This document shows positions 9,061-18,770 of a stretch of 31,981 nt of DNA, in pieces. The DNA is taken from the NCBI GenBank assembly GCA_964058805.1, contig CAXKVV010000724.1, positions 1 to 31,981 of the forward strand, in the 5' to 3' direction. The notes beneath the pieces were generated by a model. The model ran no database searches. It worked only from the letters and a program-made list of their open reading frames with translations, and was not told where the DNA came from. How positions within the stretch are numbered: the stretch's first letter is position 1; each line of letters begins with the position of its first letter. The DNA comes from Schoenoplectus triqueter (lineage: Eukaryota; Streptophyta; Magnoliopsida; Poales; Cyperaceae). The position numbers and the translations under genes were made by a program.

Positions 9061-9890
9061 ATTCTTATTATTCTACTCTATTTATGATAGTTTTCATTAT
9101 ATTTTTATTATTTCTATTTATTATTATTTGCAGAAAAATATAAGATTTTTGTTTTATTACTATTGGAAATAACTATAAAGAATGAAATTTATTATATTCT
9201 TTATTACAATTATTATTTTTATTGTATTTTATTTATCAAAATATTTTCATTATATTTATTAATATTTTTAAGCAGAAGATGATAATAAAATTTATTCCAT
9301 TATTATTATATTCTTATTCAAATTTGGAAATAACCAAAGGGATACAATCTATTTTATTATATGATTTTATTATTATTATTATTTTTATTCTAGAATAAGA
9401 TGTGTTTATTGTTTATCATTATGATTATTTATTTATGTATTTTTTTATTTTAACAGAAAATATTAACATAATATTTATTTGATATTATTATTCATTCTCT
9501 TTTTATTAAAGAATAGAGCTAATTTCATTATTTATTATTGAATATTATTATTGTCATTATTATTTTATGAAAAATCACTAGAAAAATCATTAAAATATAT
9601 TTAATTATTATTTATAATTTTATTTGAATTTTTTTGAATTTTTATAATATTTAAAATGACAAGTCAAAGTTAGGTCAAAATGTCAATACATGTAACATCT
9701 TTTGCTTTTAAATTATTTTAATATGATTATATTTTTAAAACTGAAATATTATTATATGGAAAAATACTATGAGAAATAAGGAAATTTTAGAAATAAATTT
9801 GAGTTAATTTGGAGTTTAGGAACATTTTCAAATAATTTATTTACCCTATACTTTTAATATTCTGTTATTAAATAGTTATTAGGCTTAATA
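9061..9890. other. Very AT-rich degenerate repeat DNA
   Basis: TTATTATT-rich low-complexity sequence, partly resembling the 134-bp modules to its left (GGAAATAAC near 9168 and 9326). No gene is seen. Confidence 0.5.
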
Positions 9891-9891
9891 T

Positions 9892-10060
9892 GGGCCGTTA
9901 GATCTGCACCAAGATTAACATATATCTTTTACTTAACTGTAAACTTATTTGGGCCGCTGGATCTGTTTCTGAGATTGATATACATTAGATGAAAGGCCCA
10001 GATTTGCTTATCGCATTTACTTAAGCTATATCTTATTATGAACGTCTGATCTATTCCAAG
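9892..10060. repeat. Direct repeats of GGGCCGTTAGATCTG type
   Basis: GGGCCGTTAGATCTG...AAGATTAACATATATC (9892) is repeated as GGGCCGCTGGATCTG...GAGATTGATATACAT (9951) and more loosely as GAACGTCTGATCTATTCCAAGATT near 10040. The period is about 59 bp for the first pair. The phrase (G/A)CCGTTGGATCT is common in plant Ty3/gypsy LTRs, so this may be LTR-derived. That is inference only. Confidence 0.5.
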
Positions 10061-10194
10061 ATTTGCACGCCCGCGTCAATACTCGTGTTTATGCGTTAAT
10101 ACTCGTGCACACTTGTCCCTTTGACTGCTCTGTTGACTACCTCGCTGAGATTCGCGCTGGAGGTCGTTGCCGGTGACCGGAGCTTCGTTCTTCC

Positions 10195-10303
10195 GATCAG
10201 ATGAACCTAGTAGCGTCGTCTCACCGTCAAGAACTTCTCTGTCACATCTGATCAAAGATCGATATGGTGCTTCATCGTGTACAGGAGTACCATTTTCCGG
10301 TAC
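10195..10303. repeat. Two hairpins in GC-richer DNA
   Basis: GATCAGATG (10195-10203) pairs perfectly with CATCTGATC (10245-10253) around a 41-nt loop. GTACC (10287-10291) pairs with GGTAC (10299-10303) around the 7-nt loop ATTTTCC, and further GGTACCG and GGTACGGTAC motifs follow near 10315 and 10471. Confidence 0.6.
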
Positions 10304-10347
10304 AGTCCCAGTTCGGTACCGATTGAGTTTCTAATCGCAAATTCAAC

Positions 10348-10488
10348 TCAATTAATCAATGATTCTTGCAATTGACCTTCTATTGTTGATCGCCTATGCC
10401 TTCTAACCATGTTTACAAGATCAATTCTTTCTGGAGCCTTTGTTATGACCTCATTAGCCTCGATATCGCTTGGTACGGTACTGGCCAT
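10348..10488 (-). CDS. Short open frame, 46 codons, unrecognised
   Basis: ATG at 10488-10486 opens a 46-codon frame starting MASTVPSDIEANEVITKAPE and ending at a TGA (10350-10348). It is acidic then basic and soluble-looking, with no recognised domain. It lies about 0.7 kb downstream of a minus-strand TATA (11199-11205), so it could be the first coding piece of a transposon gag or simply chance. The opposite strand is also open here (10409-10669, 86 codons), which weakens both. Confidence 0.15.
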   Translation of the reverse strand: MASTVPSDIEANEVITKAPERIDLVNMVRRHRRSTIEGQLQESLIN

Positions 10489-10669
10489 GTTTGTCTCGAG
10501 CATTATACACCAGATTGCCTTCAACTATGGCGCTTTCTTGTATCTTGAATCAATCGTATGCTTTCAGATCATCACTCAAGTAATGGAATCGAGAGGATTA
10601 AGTTGTCCTTCTATCGATTCAGTACCGAACGGATTGTCAATTGAATCAGTGAATGGGAGAGTTGTATAA

Positions 10670-11190
10670 CTCTACTACCAATTCCATCATCCAATCAGAT
10701 AACACAAAGAGAAATGCAAAAAGATATAAAAACAATTATATGAAACTTAAGCCAAAAAGCTCAAATCTTTGTTTATTTAGAATTCATGGCTTATTTGAAG
10801 ATAATATTGTTAATTCATGAAATTCGATCAGAAAATAGAAATTAAGAAATAGAAATGCAAGGGAAGTATAAGAATCAAAGTTATAGCATTTGAATCGAAT
10901 GGAAAATAGAAGATCATTGTGTTGTTCAATGCAAGAATCAAACTTATTATACAATTTCATAAAATCATTCTCAAATACACTTTGAATTTTACAACAGTAC
11001 CTAATCAAGTTTGTAGATGATGAATGAATCTTCTGGAAACTATGAATGAATTGAATTGAGAGACTAAGTCTGCTATCAATTAATTCAATTGCCTTTTCCT
11101 TGCCCTCTCTTGCTTCTTCTTTGCTAGTTGTTAATTGTCTCTCTCTCTCTCAATTGTTAAGATTTTCCAGCCTCTCTACCTGTGTTCTTC
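10670..11190. other. Leader-like AT-rich stretch, no gene
   Basis: Includes a hairpin AGAGTT/AACTCT near 10659-10674 and, on the minus strand, a GA-rich leader (GAGAGAGAGAGA near 11140) downstream of the TATA at 11199-11205. The 74-codon minus frame at 10784-11008 has no recognisable features. Confidence 0.4.
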
Positions 11191-11198
11191 AATTCGAT

Positions 11199-11205
11199 TT
11201 ATATA
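11199..11205 (-). promoter_or_regulatory. Candidate minus-strand TATA box
   Basis: TATATAA read leftwards, in the context GCTTATATAAATCG, followed downstream by a GA-rich leader of plant 5'-UTR type. It may be the promoter of a minus-strand LTR. No gene of that element is identified. Confidence 0.35.
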
Positions 11206-11494
11206 AGCTAGGGGTGTGTAGATTGCTAAATGGTGATTGGTTGGGTGATTAGCACTTGGATCACGGCTTGGATTCAATCTCAACCTTTGGTTCAATTGAA
11301 ATCGATGGTTAGAATGTATTTGTGCTTTCTAATTACTCAATTGAGTCAGCTGTCAGTGGTTAGGCCGTTTAGAGTTAGTTACATGTATCTTCCTATTTAC
11401 CCTCTTGCCATTCTCTTGAATTAACCGGCCTTCACTTCCTTTTGGATCATTCTAGAACCTCCTCCACACTTGGCAATCACCAGAGACCCCTCCT

Positions 11495-11990
11495 AGCCAC
11501 TATAAGAGCCTTTGCATAGTTTAAAATCTCTATTTCTCCATTTGAGCCCGATTTTCCAATCAATCACCATTGTTATCACTCCTTCACCAATTCATTCAAT
11601 TGCAAGCTCTTTTAGCTCCCTCTTAGTCCTAGTAATTGATCTAGTCTGTCTCTTGCACTATTGGTGTACTCCATTGTCAAGTTTGAGCTCACTGTTCTTC
11701 TTCCGGTTATTGACTTGGTGAAATACTATTGCAAAGCTTCAAAAGATATTATCTTTGCATCTGGAGGGTGTCGCCTTAGTAAGGGGAAGCTACTTGCATA
11801 ATCAATTTCACATTTGCGGGCTTGCAAAGGTTAGTCCCAATTTTGATCTTACTAACTGTCTCAGCTCAATTCCTATTATCCTCTTCGTATTTCTTGAAAT
11901 TCATACTTGATACATGTTTTAATCAATGATATGCATCTTTCTGTTGAAGTAATTCAAAGAATTTTGCTATTTCTAGCTTGTTCATTCATG
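11495..11990 (+). repeat. Possible LTR segment: TATA to primer-site-like TGGCGCC
   Basis: ACTATAAGAGCC at 11499-11510 is a good TATA. It is followed by a pyrimidine-rich leader and about 480 bp later by ...TTCATTCA next to TGGCGCC (11989-11995). TGGCGCC is how primer binding sites of many plant Ty3/gypsy elements begin (tRNA-Asp type), but the bases after it (TCTCGG) do not follow the usual sequence. The call is tentative, and no gag or pol follows. Confidence 0.25.
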
Positions 11991-12131
11991 GCGCCTCTCG
12001 GTCAGTCGCGCGGAAGAAAGAGAAGAAGAGGAAGAAAGGAAGAAGGCGCCTCCGGAGGGGCCGGTCTCGGCGCATGTGAACCGCAGCAGAGTGGGGCCCA
12101 CAGTCAGAGAGACAATGCGCAAGGGCCAGGT
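11988..12131 (+). other. GC-rich exon-like piece of unknown origin
   Basis: From ATG at 11988 a frame starting MAPLGQSRGRKRRRGRKEEG stays open to 12161. It is highly basic, then Gly-rich. The segment is far richer in GC than its surroundings and ends at a strong splice-donor look-alike, CCAG/GTACAC (12131/12132), after which the sequence becomes pyrimidine-rich and intron-like. It could be a captured host exon, a nuclear-signal-like stretch, or chance. No family is recognised. Confidence 0.2.
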
Positions 12132-12370
12132 ACACACTTCCTTTCTTTCTTTTTTATTTAAATTGCGGCTTTATTTGAATGGGCTTGGTTTACATAGTAG
12201 CTATGCGCCTCTGACTTGCAATGCTTACAGCTTAGCCCCACTTGTCAGGATCTAAACTTGCAGCTTAATTATACTTTAGGGCTTAATCAATGTTTAGGCC
12301 TGATTAGGGCCCACCATTCAGTGGCACAGGGTTTAGTGCTAATGACTTCCATGTAATCAATTAGGGTGAG

Positions 12371-12640
12371 GTGTCACCAATCAGATTGTGACACATGTCA
12401 AATGGGTTTGACTGTGTGGAAATTAATTTGCTGATGTGTTACAACACGTGTGTTGCCATGTGGCAAGATTGCTGAGATGGCCCTATCACCAGCTGCCATG
12501 TGGCATATTGGTGGGGCCCACTTCTTGGCTGGCTTCACTGGTGTGGGGCCCACATGTGCTGAGGTGGCCCAATGGATGTGTGCCACGTGGCACATGTATG
12601 CTGACTTGGCTTATCCTGGTGCTGCCACGTGGCACACCCT
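12371..12640. promoter_or_regulatory. Cluster of G-box and GTGGGGCCCAC palindromes
   Basis: Three G-box cores CACGTG lie at 12445-12450, 12584-12589 and 12626-12631. The latter two are embedded in longer perfect palindromes (GTGCCACGTGGCAC at 12580-12593, TGCCACGTGGCA at 12623-12634). Two copies of GTGGGGCCCAC (12511-12521, 12543-12553) contain TCP-type sites, and a further copy is at 12091-12101. GTGTCAC/GTGACAC (12371-12394) is a 7-bp hairpin. G-boxes bind bHLH and bZIP factors and GTGGGNCC binds TCP factors in plants. A TATA box follows at 12919, so this may be a promoter, probably of an LTR. Confidence 0.5.
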
Positions 12641-12918
12641 CTCTTCTCTATTATTTTATATATTCTGTGTTCTCTTGTACCCAGTTTGCACCCAAAGAAG
12701 CCTCTGTCCCCAAGTTGCACCCAGATTTATCTTGATCAAATCTCAGCCCTTGATTAATCCATTTAATCTGTTTTATCTTCTCTGAATTTATTTTAATAGC
12801 TCCACTTATCCAAAAATCATGAAAATTTCACCAAAAATCCCTAAATTCATGATGATCATCCCTGTAATTTTTAATTCCATTTTTACCCCTACCTCTTTGA
12901 ATTAAAAATTCTTTTGTC

Positions 12919-12925
12919 TATAAAA
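12919..12925 (+). promoter_or_regulatory. Candidate TATA box
   Basis: TATAAAA in the context TGTCTATAAAACCCTG, followed by a pyrimidine-rich leader with CTCTCTTGCAG near 12998. It lies about 290 bp downstream of the G-box cluster. No coding region begins after it, so it may belong to an LTR. Confidence 0.45.
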
Positions 12926-13083
12926 CCCTGTTTCTTCCTCCGAATTAATCCCAGATTTCATTTGTAGCTCAGTGTCTCTGCCAATTATCTCTCTCTTGCA
13001 GAAACCACCCTAACTAAATACCAATTAGACTTATATTGATATTCATTAGGGTTTGATCTGATCAACAGTTGATTACATGTCAA

Positions 13084-13269
13084 CAGTTGATATAAATCTA
13101 GACTTGATCAGATGGTTGCTCCCAGCTTTGGCACCTGATCAGTCTTGTGAAATTGACTTTCAATCCCTTAACATGAGGGTGACTTGGTCAAAGAACTGAC
13201 TACTTATCAGTAATTGACATAAATCAAAGCATGGTTAGGTGGTTGCTCACAGCTTTGGCACCAGGTCAG
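13084..13269. repeat. Two copies of a ~60-bp unit with a GGTTGCTC...AGCTTTGGCACC core
   Basis: The unit at 13084-13142 recurs at 13208-13269 (period about 125 bp). Both contain GGTTGCTC(C/A)CAGCTTTGGCACC. The first is flanked by GATCAG and CTGATC, giving a hairpin whose two arms close on the central motif; in the second copy that outer pairing is weaker. Confidence 0.6.
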
Positions 13270-13444
13270 CCTTAAAAGTAAAATCACATCTGAAATTTCT
13301 CATGATTAGTTGTATCAGAATACTAGTTTGGCATTGACATCATTCCTTGTTGCATAGGGATTATACTGGTTCAGTTCTTTTTTAGGGTTTGCTCCAAGGG
13401 TAGATTCTTAGTGTTTAATTCTGACTCCCTTGATATTTGGTCAT

Positions 13445-14130
13445 TGAGGTGTGGGGCTCACCTGTCAGTGAAAAATGATTACATGGATGACCCATCAAGA
13501 GATCTCTTCCTCTCTCCTGAATCTCTTGAGCGTCATCCACATCAAATGAATAGGAGATGACAGGGTATTTATATCTTTGCCCTGTACTTAGGATTTCTTT
13601 GTGGGATTAGTGATTAACTCTTGTTCCGGGTTGATTAAACTCATTAGATAAGCTAGGTTCATGCTATCAGAGCTGCTTGCAAGTGACTGCCATGTGGGTC
13701 CCACTTGTCAGAAAAGATATAATCAGATGGCTGACCCATCAGGAGATTTCTCTCTCTAGAATCTCCCGAGAGTCAGCTACCTCGAATGAGCAGGAGGTGG
13801 TGGAGTATTTATATCTCTGTCTCTCACCCTTACATTTCCTTGTGGGATTAGTGCTTAACCCTTGTTCCGGGTTGATTAGGTTTCTTAGTAAAATAGGCTA
13901 GGTCTATGTTGTTAGAGCCGTCTTCAAGAGACTGCCAGGTGGGTCCCACTTGTCAGAAAAGATATAATCACATGGTGACACCCGAGAGATCTCTCCTCTC
14001 CCTCGATCCTCTCGGCTGTCACTCATGCTGAGTGGATAGGGGATAGTGGGGTATTTATACTCTTCCCTTCATGCCTAGAATTTCATTGTGGGACAAATAA
14101 AGTTGCTCCGGGATTCCATCAGTGACTTCT
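13445..14130. repeat. Three ~244-bp tandem units with covarying hairpins
   Basis: The marker GTGGG(G/T)C(T/C)CAC recurs at 13451, 13694 and 13939, and TGGGA(T/C)(T/A)A near 13603, 13843 and 14090. Each unit has a large hairpin: GGATGAC + CAAGAGAT pairing with ATCTCTTG + GTCATCC (13485-13538); GGCTGAC + GGAGATT with AATCTCC + GTCAGC (13729-13777); GTGAC + CGAGAG with CTCTCG + GTCAC (13975-14022). Units one and two also have AACTC or AACCC pairing with GGGTT around TTGTTCC (13616-13632, 13857-13873), and unit one has ACAGGG/CCCTGT (13560-13585). No protein is encoded; the 74-codon frame at 13677 is an artefact of the repeat. Confidence 0.8.
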
Positions 14131-14226
14131 TCTGATCAGTGGGCCCTCTCTTCCTTTTTTTTTCTCTCCCCTTCCTATGATTTATTATTAATAATTGATT
14201 TTATTTTCATTTATTCGGCTACTCAT

Positions 14227-14435
14227 CCTTGAAATTTTTCAAGGGTAAACACGTATGAGATAAATATTCTACTTATACATCTTATAACATTTTCAGAAAT
14301 AAGTTTAGGGGTGCAAGTATTACTTGCGCCCCTAAGTTTTAACGATAACTGAACCCCACACCTATAAAAGCTGGGCAAAAAAATGTTTGAAAATCAGGGG
14401 AAAAAAAAATTTTAGGGACATAAGTAATACCCTGA
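14227..14435. repeat. Hairpins at the right end of the hairpin-rich tract
   Basis: CCTTGAA/TTCAAGG (14227-14244) is followed by a 13-bp hairpin, TTAGGGGTGCAAG against CTTGCGCCCCTAA (14305-14335), with one G-T pair. A related, weaker TAGGG...CCCTG lies at about 14412-14434. Confidence 0.65.
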
Positions 14436-14963
14436 CTCTGTGTGAAATTTTTAAAAGGTCATTTATGAAAATTTTCTGTTTGTTTGACACATGAATGGAT
14501 CAATTGTCTCCGGCGCTGCGCGCTACTGGACAAGCCTTCTCTCCTTTTTGGAGAGCTAGCAAATAATAAATTAACAGCCATTTAAATACAATGCAGTTAG
14601 TTAAGGATATGTTATTCCATTGGTATCTGGAAAGTGGAAACTATTGATACTTATTAAATATAAACGCAAGTTTGGGCCGCCTTCTCTCCTTTTTGGCAGT
14701 ATTGCTAAGATTTCTCATTTTGTTTTTCTATTTTGAAGTTTTTGTGCTTTGAAGGATAAAATTTTGAGTAAGGACATTTATTTCTTCTTTGTCCTTTTTT
14801 TCTCTGTGGGAGCGCTTTGGGACTAACTTTACCTCTTTCACCTGAGATTCGGAAATTAGTTTAATCTGTATTTTCGGCTTTTTGTTGGGTTGTTTGGAGT
14901 ACCCGGAGTAAAATTATTTTTCAAAATGGACAGGTGTCAATTGGTTTGAGCATATTCGTCAGG
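14436..14963. other. Intergenic DNA with an 18-bp direct repeat
   Basis: GCCTTCTCTCCTTTTTGG occurs at 14534-14551 and 14679-14696. Otherwise no feature is recognised. Confidence 0.5.
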
Positions 14964-15414
14964 TTGATTTGATGTATTTTTTGAGTTAACCTCACGAAAG
15001 ATCTTTGTGAGCTTAATTAATTAATATATATATATATATAAGTAAAATATATCGTGAGCTTAACCTCACGAAAGTCTTTCGTGAGTTTAACTCAAAAAGT
15101 ATATCAAATCATTTTAAAATTTTAATTTATCATCCTTATTAAATTCTTTATATGAAAATTTCGTGGGATGCAAAAATTTAGAGTGTTTTGAAATATTTAA
15201 GTCATCATTTTTAATTTTTTTAAATGATGTTCAAGTATTAAATATATTATTATTATTTTCAGAGCTGATTTTTAAAAATTAAAAACCATGACTTAAAAAA
15301 CTCAAAACACTTCAAATTTTTGCATCCCACGAGATTTTCATATAAAGAATTTAATGAGAATGATAAATTAAAATTTGAAGATAATTTGATATGCTTTTTG
15401 TGTTAAACTCATGG
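14964..15414. mobile_element. Inverted-repeat MITE with a duplicated terminal arm
   Basis: The arms at about 15081-15224 and 15271-15414 are inverted copies about 144 bp long, sharing AAATTCTTTATATGAAAAT and CGTGGGATGCAAAAATTT in the left arm (inverted at the right). The terminal motif GAGTTTAACTCAAAAAGTAT also occurs inverted at 14964-15018, giving a third arm separated by an (AT)n run. The junction CACGAAAGTCTTTCGTG (15066-15082) is itself a palindrome. There is no coding capacity. It may be two nested insertions of the same family. Confidence 0.7.
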
Positions 15415-15502
15415 TATCTATTTATTTTGTTATGTTCTATTTTACTATGCACTTATTTTTTAGAAAGACGTTGGTAAGACTGTATGGGGATTTTTTTTGT
15501 AA

Positions 15503-15565
15503 AGTAGATAAATGTATAACTTATAGTAAGTTCCTAACGAGTTGCCGTTGGAGATAAATTTTTAT
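15503..15565 (-). pseudogene. 62-bp relic of the membrane receptor-like kinase gene
   Basis: AGTAGATAAATGTATAAC and CGAGTTGCCGTTGGAGATAA correspond to 239-300 of the edge kinase gene (AGTAGATGAATGAATAAC and AGAGTTGCCGTTGGAGATCA), with a one-base indel between them and roughly four in five bases identical. It corresponds to the first to second membrane segment of the protein. It is closer to the copy at 1-377 than to the copy at 21541-23536. It has no function as it stands and marks an old, mostly deleted family member between the two genes, or a piece moved by a transposon. Confidence 0.6.
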
Positions 15566-15920
15566 AGTCTATACTAAAGCCTTTTTTTTCAGAGACTAGT
15601 TAGATACCACGTTGCGGCTCATTTTTATCAATTCAAAATCATATATTTTATAGATGAGAAGGGATACAATTATCATCATTTTGGTACCACATCGGTGTCA
15701 TTAAAATTAAATATCAAATAATTATTATTTAAATTCTTAAATAACAAAATTAATTGAAGAAATATTTTTTAAATAGCATCTTATATATGTATACAAAATA
15801 TTATATCATTTCGATATTATTTATATATGCATCAAGCGTTAATAAAATCAATGGACCAAATTTTATAATTTAGACACGTTACTTGATGACTATTCAAATG
15901 AAAATGAAAATTTTATGATT
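15566..15920. other. AT-rich intergenic DNA
   Basis: No gene or clear element seen. Confidence 0.5.
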
Positions 15921-16159
15921 TTTCATATACATACAATTGAGATGATATAGAATACATCTAACGGTTCATATTTTTAAATTTATAAATAAATAAATAGGCA
16001 CAATGAGCACAAAAAATATGATAATTAGATCCCTTCTCTTTTCATATACATACAATTGAGATGATATAGAATACATCTAACTGTTCATATTTTTAAATTT
16101 ATACATAAATAAATAGACAACATGGGCACCAAAAAAATGGTAATTAGATCCCTTCTCTT
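15921..16159. repeat. Tandem duplication of 119 bp
   Basis: TTTCATATACATACAATTGA begins at 15921 and again at 16040. Both copies run to TTAGATCCCTTCTCT with only scattered differences (for example AACGGTTC against AACTGTTC), so the duplication is fairly recent. Confidence 0.85.
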
Positions 16160-16308
16160 ATTTTAATTTCACTCTTTTGCATCTCACCCCGCTACTTTTG
16201 TAGATTATTTCGAATTCTTAGTGCGATATATACATATATGTAAGTATTATTTTTAATTTTGAAGAAATTTGTTCATTTATGCTCGTCTTATATTTCTTAG
16301 TACTATTA

Positions 16309-17736
16309 GGGTCCGTTTGGCAAATCAAGGAATAGATTTGGAAGAGTGGTAATTTTGGAAGAGTGATATAATATTACTTTTTTTGGAAGAGTGGTAGAAG
16401 AGTGGTATTCTTGACTATTCGGAAGAGCGAAAATATCGTTTGGCAGTTGTTACTCAGAATAGTTAAAATATGAATAATTATGATACTAATAATGATGATG
16501 ATAATAATAATAGTAAAATAATAATCATAATAGTAAGATAATAATAATAAAGTAATAAAAAATAATCATAATAAATAATAATATTATAATAGTAATATAA
16601 TAAAAATATAAACATAATCATAATATAGTAATATAATAATAAAAAATTATAATTACCATCATAATTATAATAATATAATAATAAATAATCATAATTTTAA
16701 TAATATAATAATCATAATCATGATAATAATACTTATAGTCATAATCATAATAATATAACCATAATCATAATCATAATAATATAATAATAAAAATATAATC
16801 ATAATCATAAAAATAATTATAAATAATAATAATAATAATAATTAATCATAACTATAATCAACATATAATAATATAATACAACATAATAAAATAATAATAA
16901 AGTATTAAAAAATAATCATAATAAATAATAATATTATAATAGTAATATAATAAAAATATAAACATAATCATAATATAGTAATATAATAATAATAAAATAT
17001 AATTACAATTATAATAATATAATAATAATAAGTAATCATAATTTTAATAATATAATTATAATATAATAATCATAATCATAATAATATAATAATAAAAATA
17101 TAATCATAAAAATAACAATAATTAAAAATAATTATAATTATAATAATATAATAATAAATTAATCATCACTATAATAAACATATAATAATATAATACAACA
17201 TAATAAAATAATAAAAAATAATCATAATCATCATAATATAATAATATAATAATAAATAATCTTGATCATAATAATATAATAATAAAATAATTATATTTAT
17301 ATTTATAATATAATAATATAATATTAAAATTATATTTATAATAATAATAAATAATATAATAATACTAATGGTAACGATAATATAATAACAATAATGATAA
17401 TAATAGTTTAATAATAATAATAATATAACGATAATAATAATAAATCATAATCATAATATTAATATAATAATAAATTATAATCATAAATATAATATAATAA
17501 TATAATAATACTAAATCTTAATTATAATCATAATATAATAATATAATATAATATAATCAAATAATAATCGCTATTCCGACGAGAGCTAATCCGGTATTCC
17601 ACCTATAAGTTGGTATACCGGATTAGCACTATTCCGCACTCTTCTACTTAGTCTAAAATTCGTTTGGCAAATTAATTCATCGGAATAGCTATTCTATTCT
17701 AACTTTTTGCTATTCCATTGGATGCCAAACGGACCC
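16309..17736. mobile_element. Tourist-like (PIF/Harbinger) element with expanded centre
   Basis: GGGTCCGTTTGGCA at 16309 is matched by TGCCAAACGGACCC ending at 17736, and TTA directly flanks both ends (16306-16308, 17737-17739). A three-base TTA target duplication with a GG(G/C)..GTTTGG terminus is the hallmark of plant Tourist-like MITEs. Inverted similarity continues as GGAATAG. Near the right end GCTAATCCGGTAT pairs with ATACCGGATTAGC (17585-17627). No transposase is encoded. At 1428 bp the element is several times longer than a usual MITE because of the internal microsatellite. Confidence 0.8.
16460..17570. repeat. ATA/ATC trinucleotide microsatellite, about 1.1 kb
   Basis: Almost pure ATAATA, ATCATA and TAATAT sequence. 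It has a higher-order structure: 16541-16650 reappears at 16891-17000 with about one mismatch (offset 350), and parts of the following block recur near 17150-17220. This indicates segmental amplification and not only slippage. Confidence 0.85.
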
Positions 17737-17739
17737 TTA

Positions 17740-18545
17740 GTTCAGAGTAGGGTTCCAAGATGCCATTAATTTCTGTGTCACATGACATCATTAACTTACT
17801 TTTTAACAAATATATTTTAACTATTTGATAACCTTTTTTTTAGATTAAAACCTTATAAATTGTCTTCAAATAAGACTATATGAATTAAAACAGAATGTAT
17901 TAAGCCAAAAGAAAAAAAGAAAAGAAAAAATCTACTTAAAACTAGTGATGCGCAACTATCCTATGACTAAAAATTCTGTTTTAGTCTTTTTACTTTGCAT
18001 TTTCTTCTTTCTTTAGCTTCCTGACATGATGTAAATATTTGTTGTTTAACGAAATATCAGTAGGGAAATCGTCTTCTGCTTAAAAAAAGATCATATGAAT
18101 TAAGGCAAAAATAACACTTAAATTACTCAAGAAAAAAAACAGTTTCCAACTTTATGTCATCTTGGTTTTTGGCGGTCAACAATGTTATGTTCGGTTACCG
18201 GATAGCATGTCATTTTGTGAAAATTATGAGTTTAGCACTGTTAATTCAATCATTTAACTAAGAACGAATTAACAGTGCCCATGAAAGTAGAAAATGCATG
18301 ACAATTCAAATTTAGGAATAGTACAAATGTCCATCATTTTTTCCCTCCTTCAATAATACAAGATAATTGTATAATTTGGAATATTTATATGTTTCAAGTT
18401 TTATGTGAAAGATTTGATGTAATTATTATATTTCTAAAATTTCTAATTTATGTTTAATAATTATAATTGTATCTTTTTTTAAATAATAACTCTTACTGAG
18501 TTAGATTATAGTGTTATGCATTCCTCTTTCTTTATTTTTAAAGAT
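17740..18545. other. AT-rich intergenic DNA
   Basis: No gene or clear element seen. Confidence 0.5.
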
Positions 18546-18770
18546 TAAATAGCTGATCCAAACAACTCAAAATTATTTTCATATAAGAATCTAATTGTAG
18601 ATCATATTTTATATTTTTTATAAATTTTTTACTATTTTTTAGATAGTTAGACTATCAGTTCTTTTGAATGACTCATAGTAAAAAAATTATAAAAAAAATA
18701 GTTTATAACTAGAATTTTCATATGAAAATCATTTTGAATAGTTCATATCGACCATTTAAACATTAAAAAT
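18546..18770. mobile_element. Inverted-repeat MITE, about 225 bp
   Basis: The left arm reads AACTCAAAATTATTTTCATAT; the right arm, reverse-complemented, reads CTATTCAAAATGATTTTCATAT. The match extends outwards (TTAAAT..G..GAT near both ends) and inwards (TTTTTTATAA, TTTTTTACTAT). There is no coding capacity. A target duplication is not evident. Confidence 0.6.

Noticed and set aside
10409..10669. 86-codon plus-strand frame with hydrophobic stretches
   Set aside because: No family is recognised. The opposite strand carries an equally plausible short frame, and no upstream plus-strand promoter or supporting context was found.
12398..12785. Frames of 61-111 codons on both strands rich in CATWH, PHG and GPT
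   Set aside because: They are translations of the repeated GCCACGTGGC and GGGGCCCAC palindromes.
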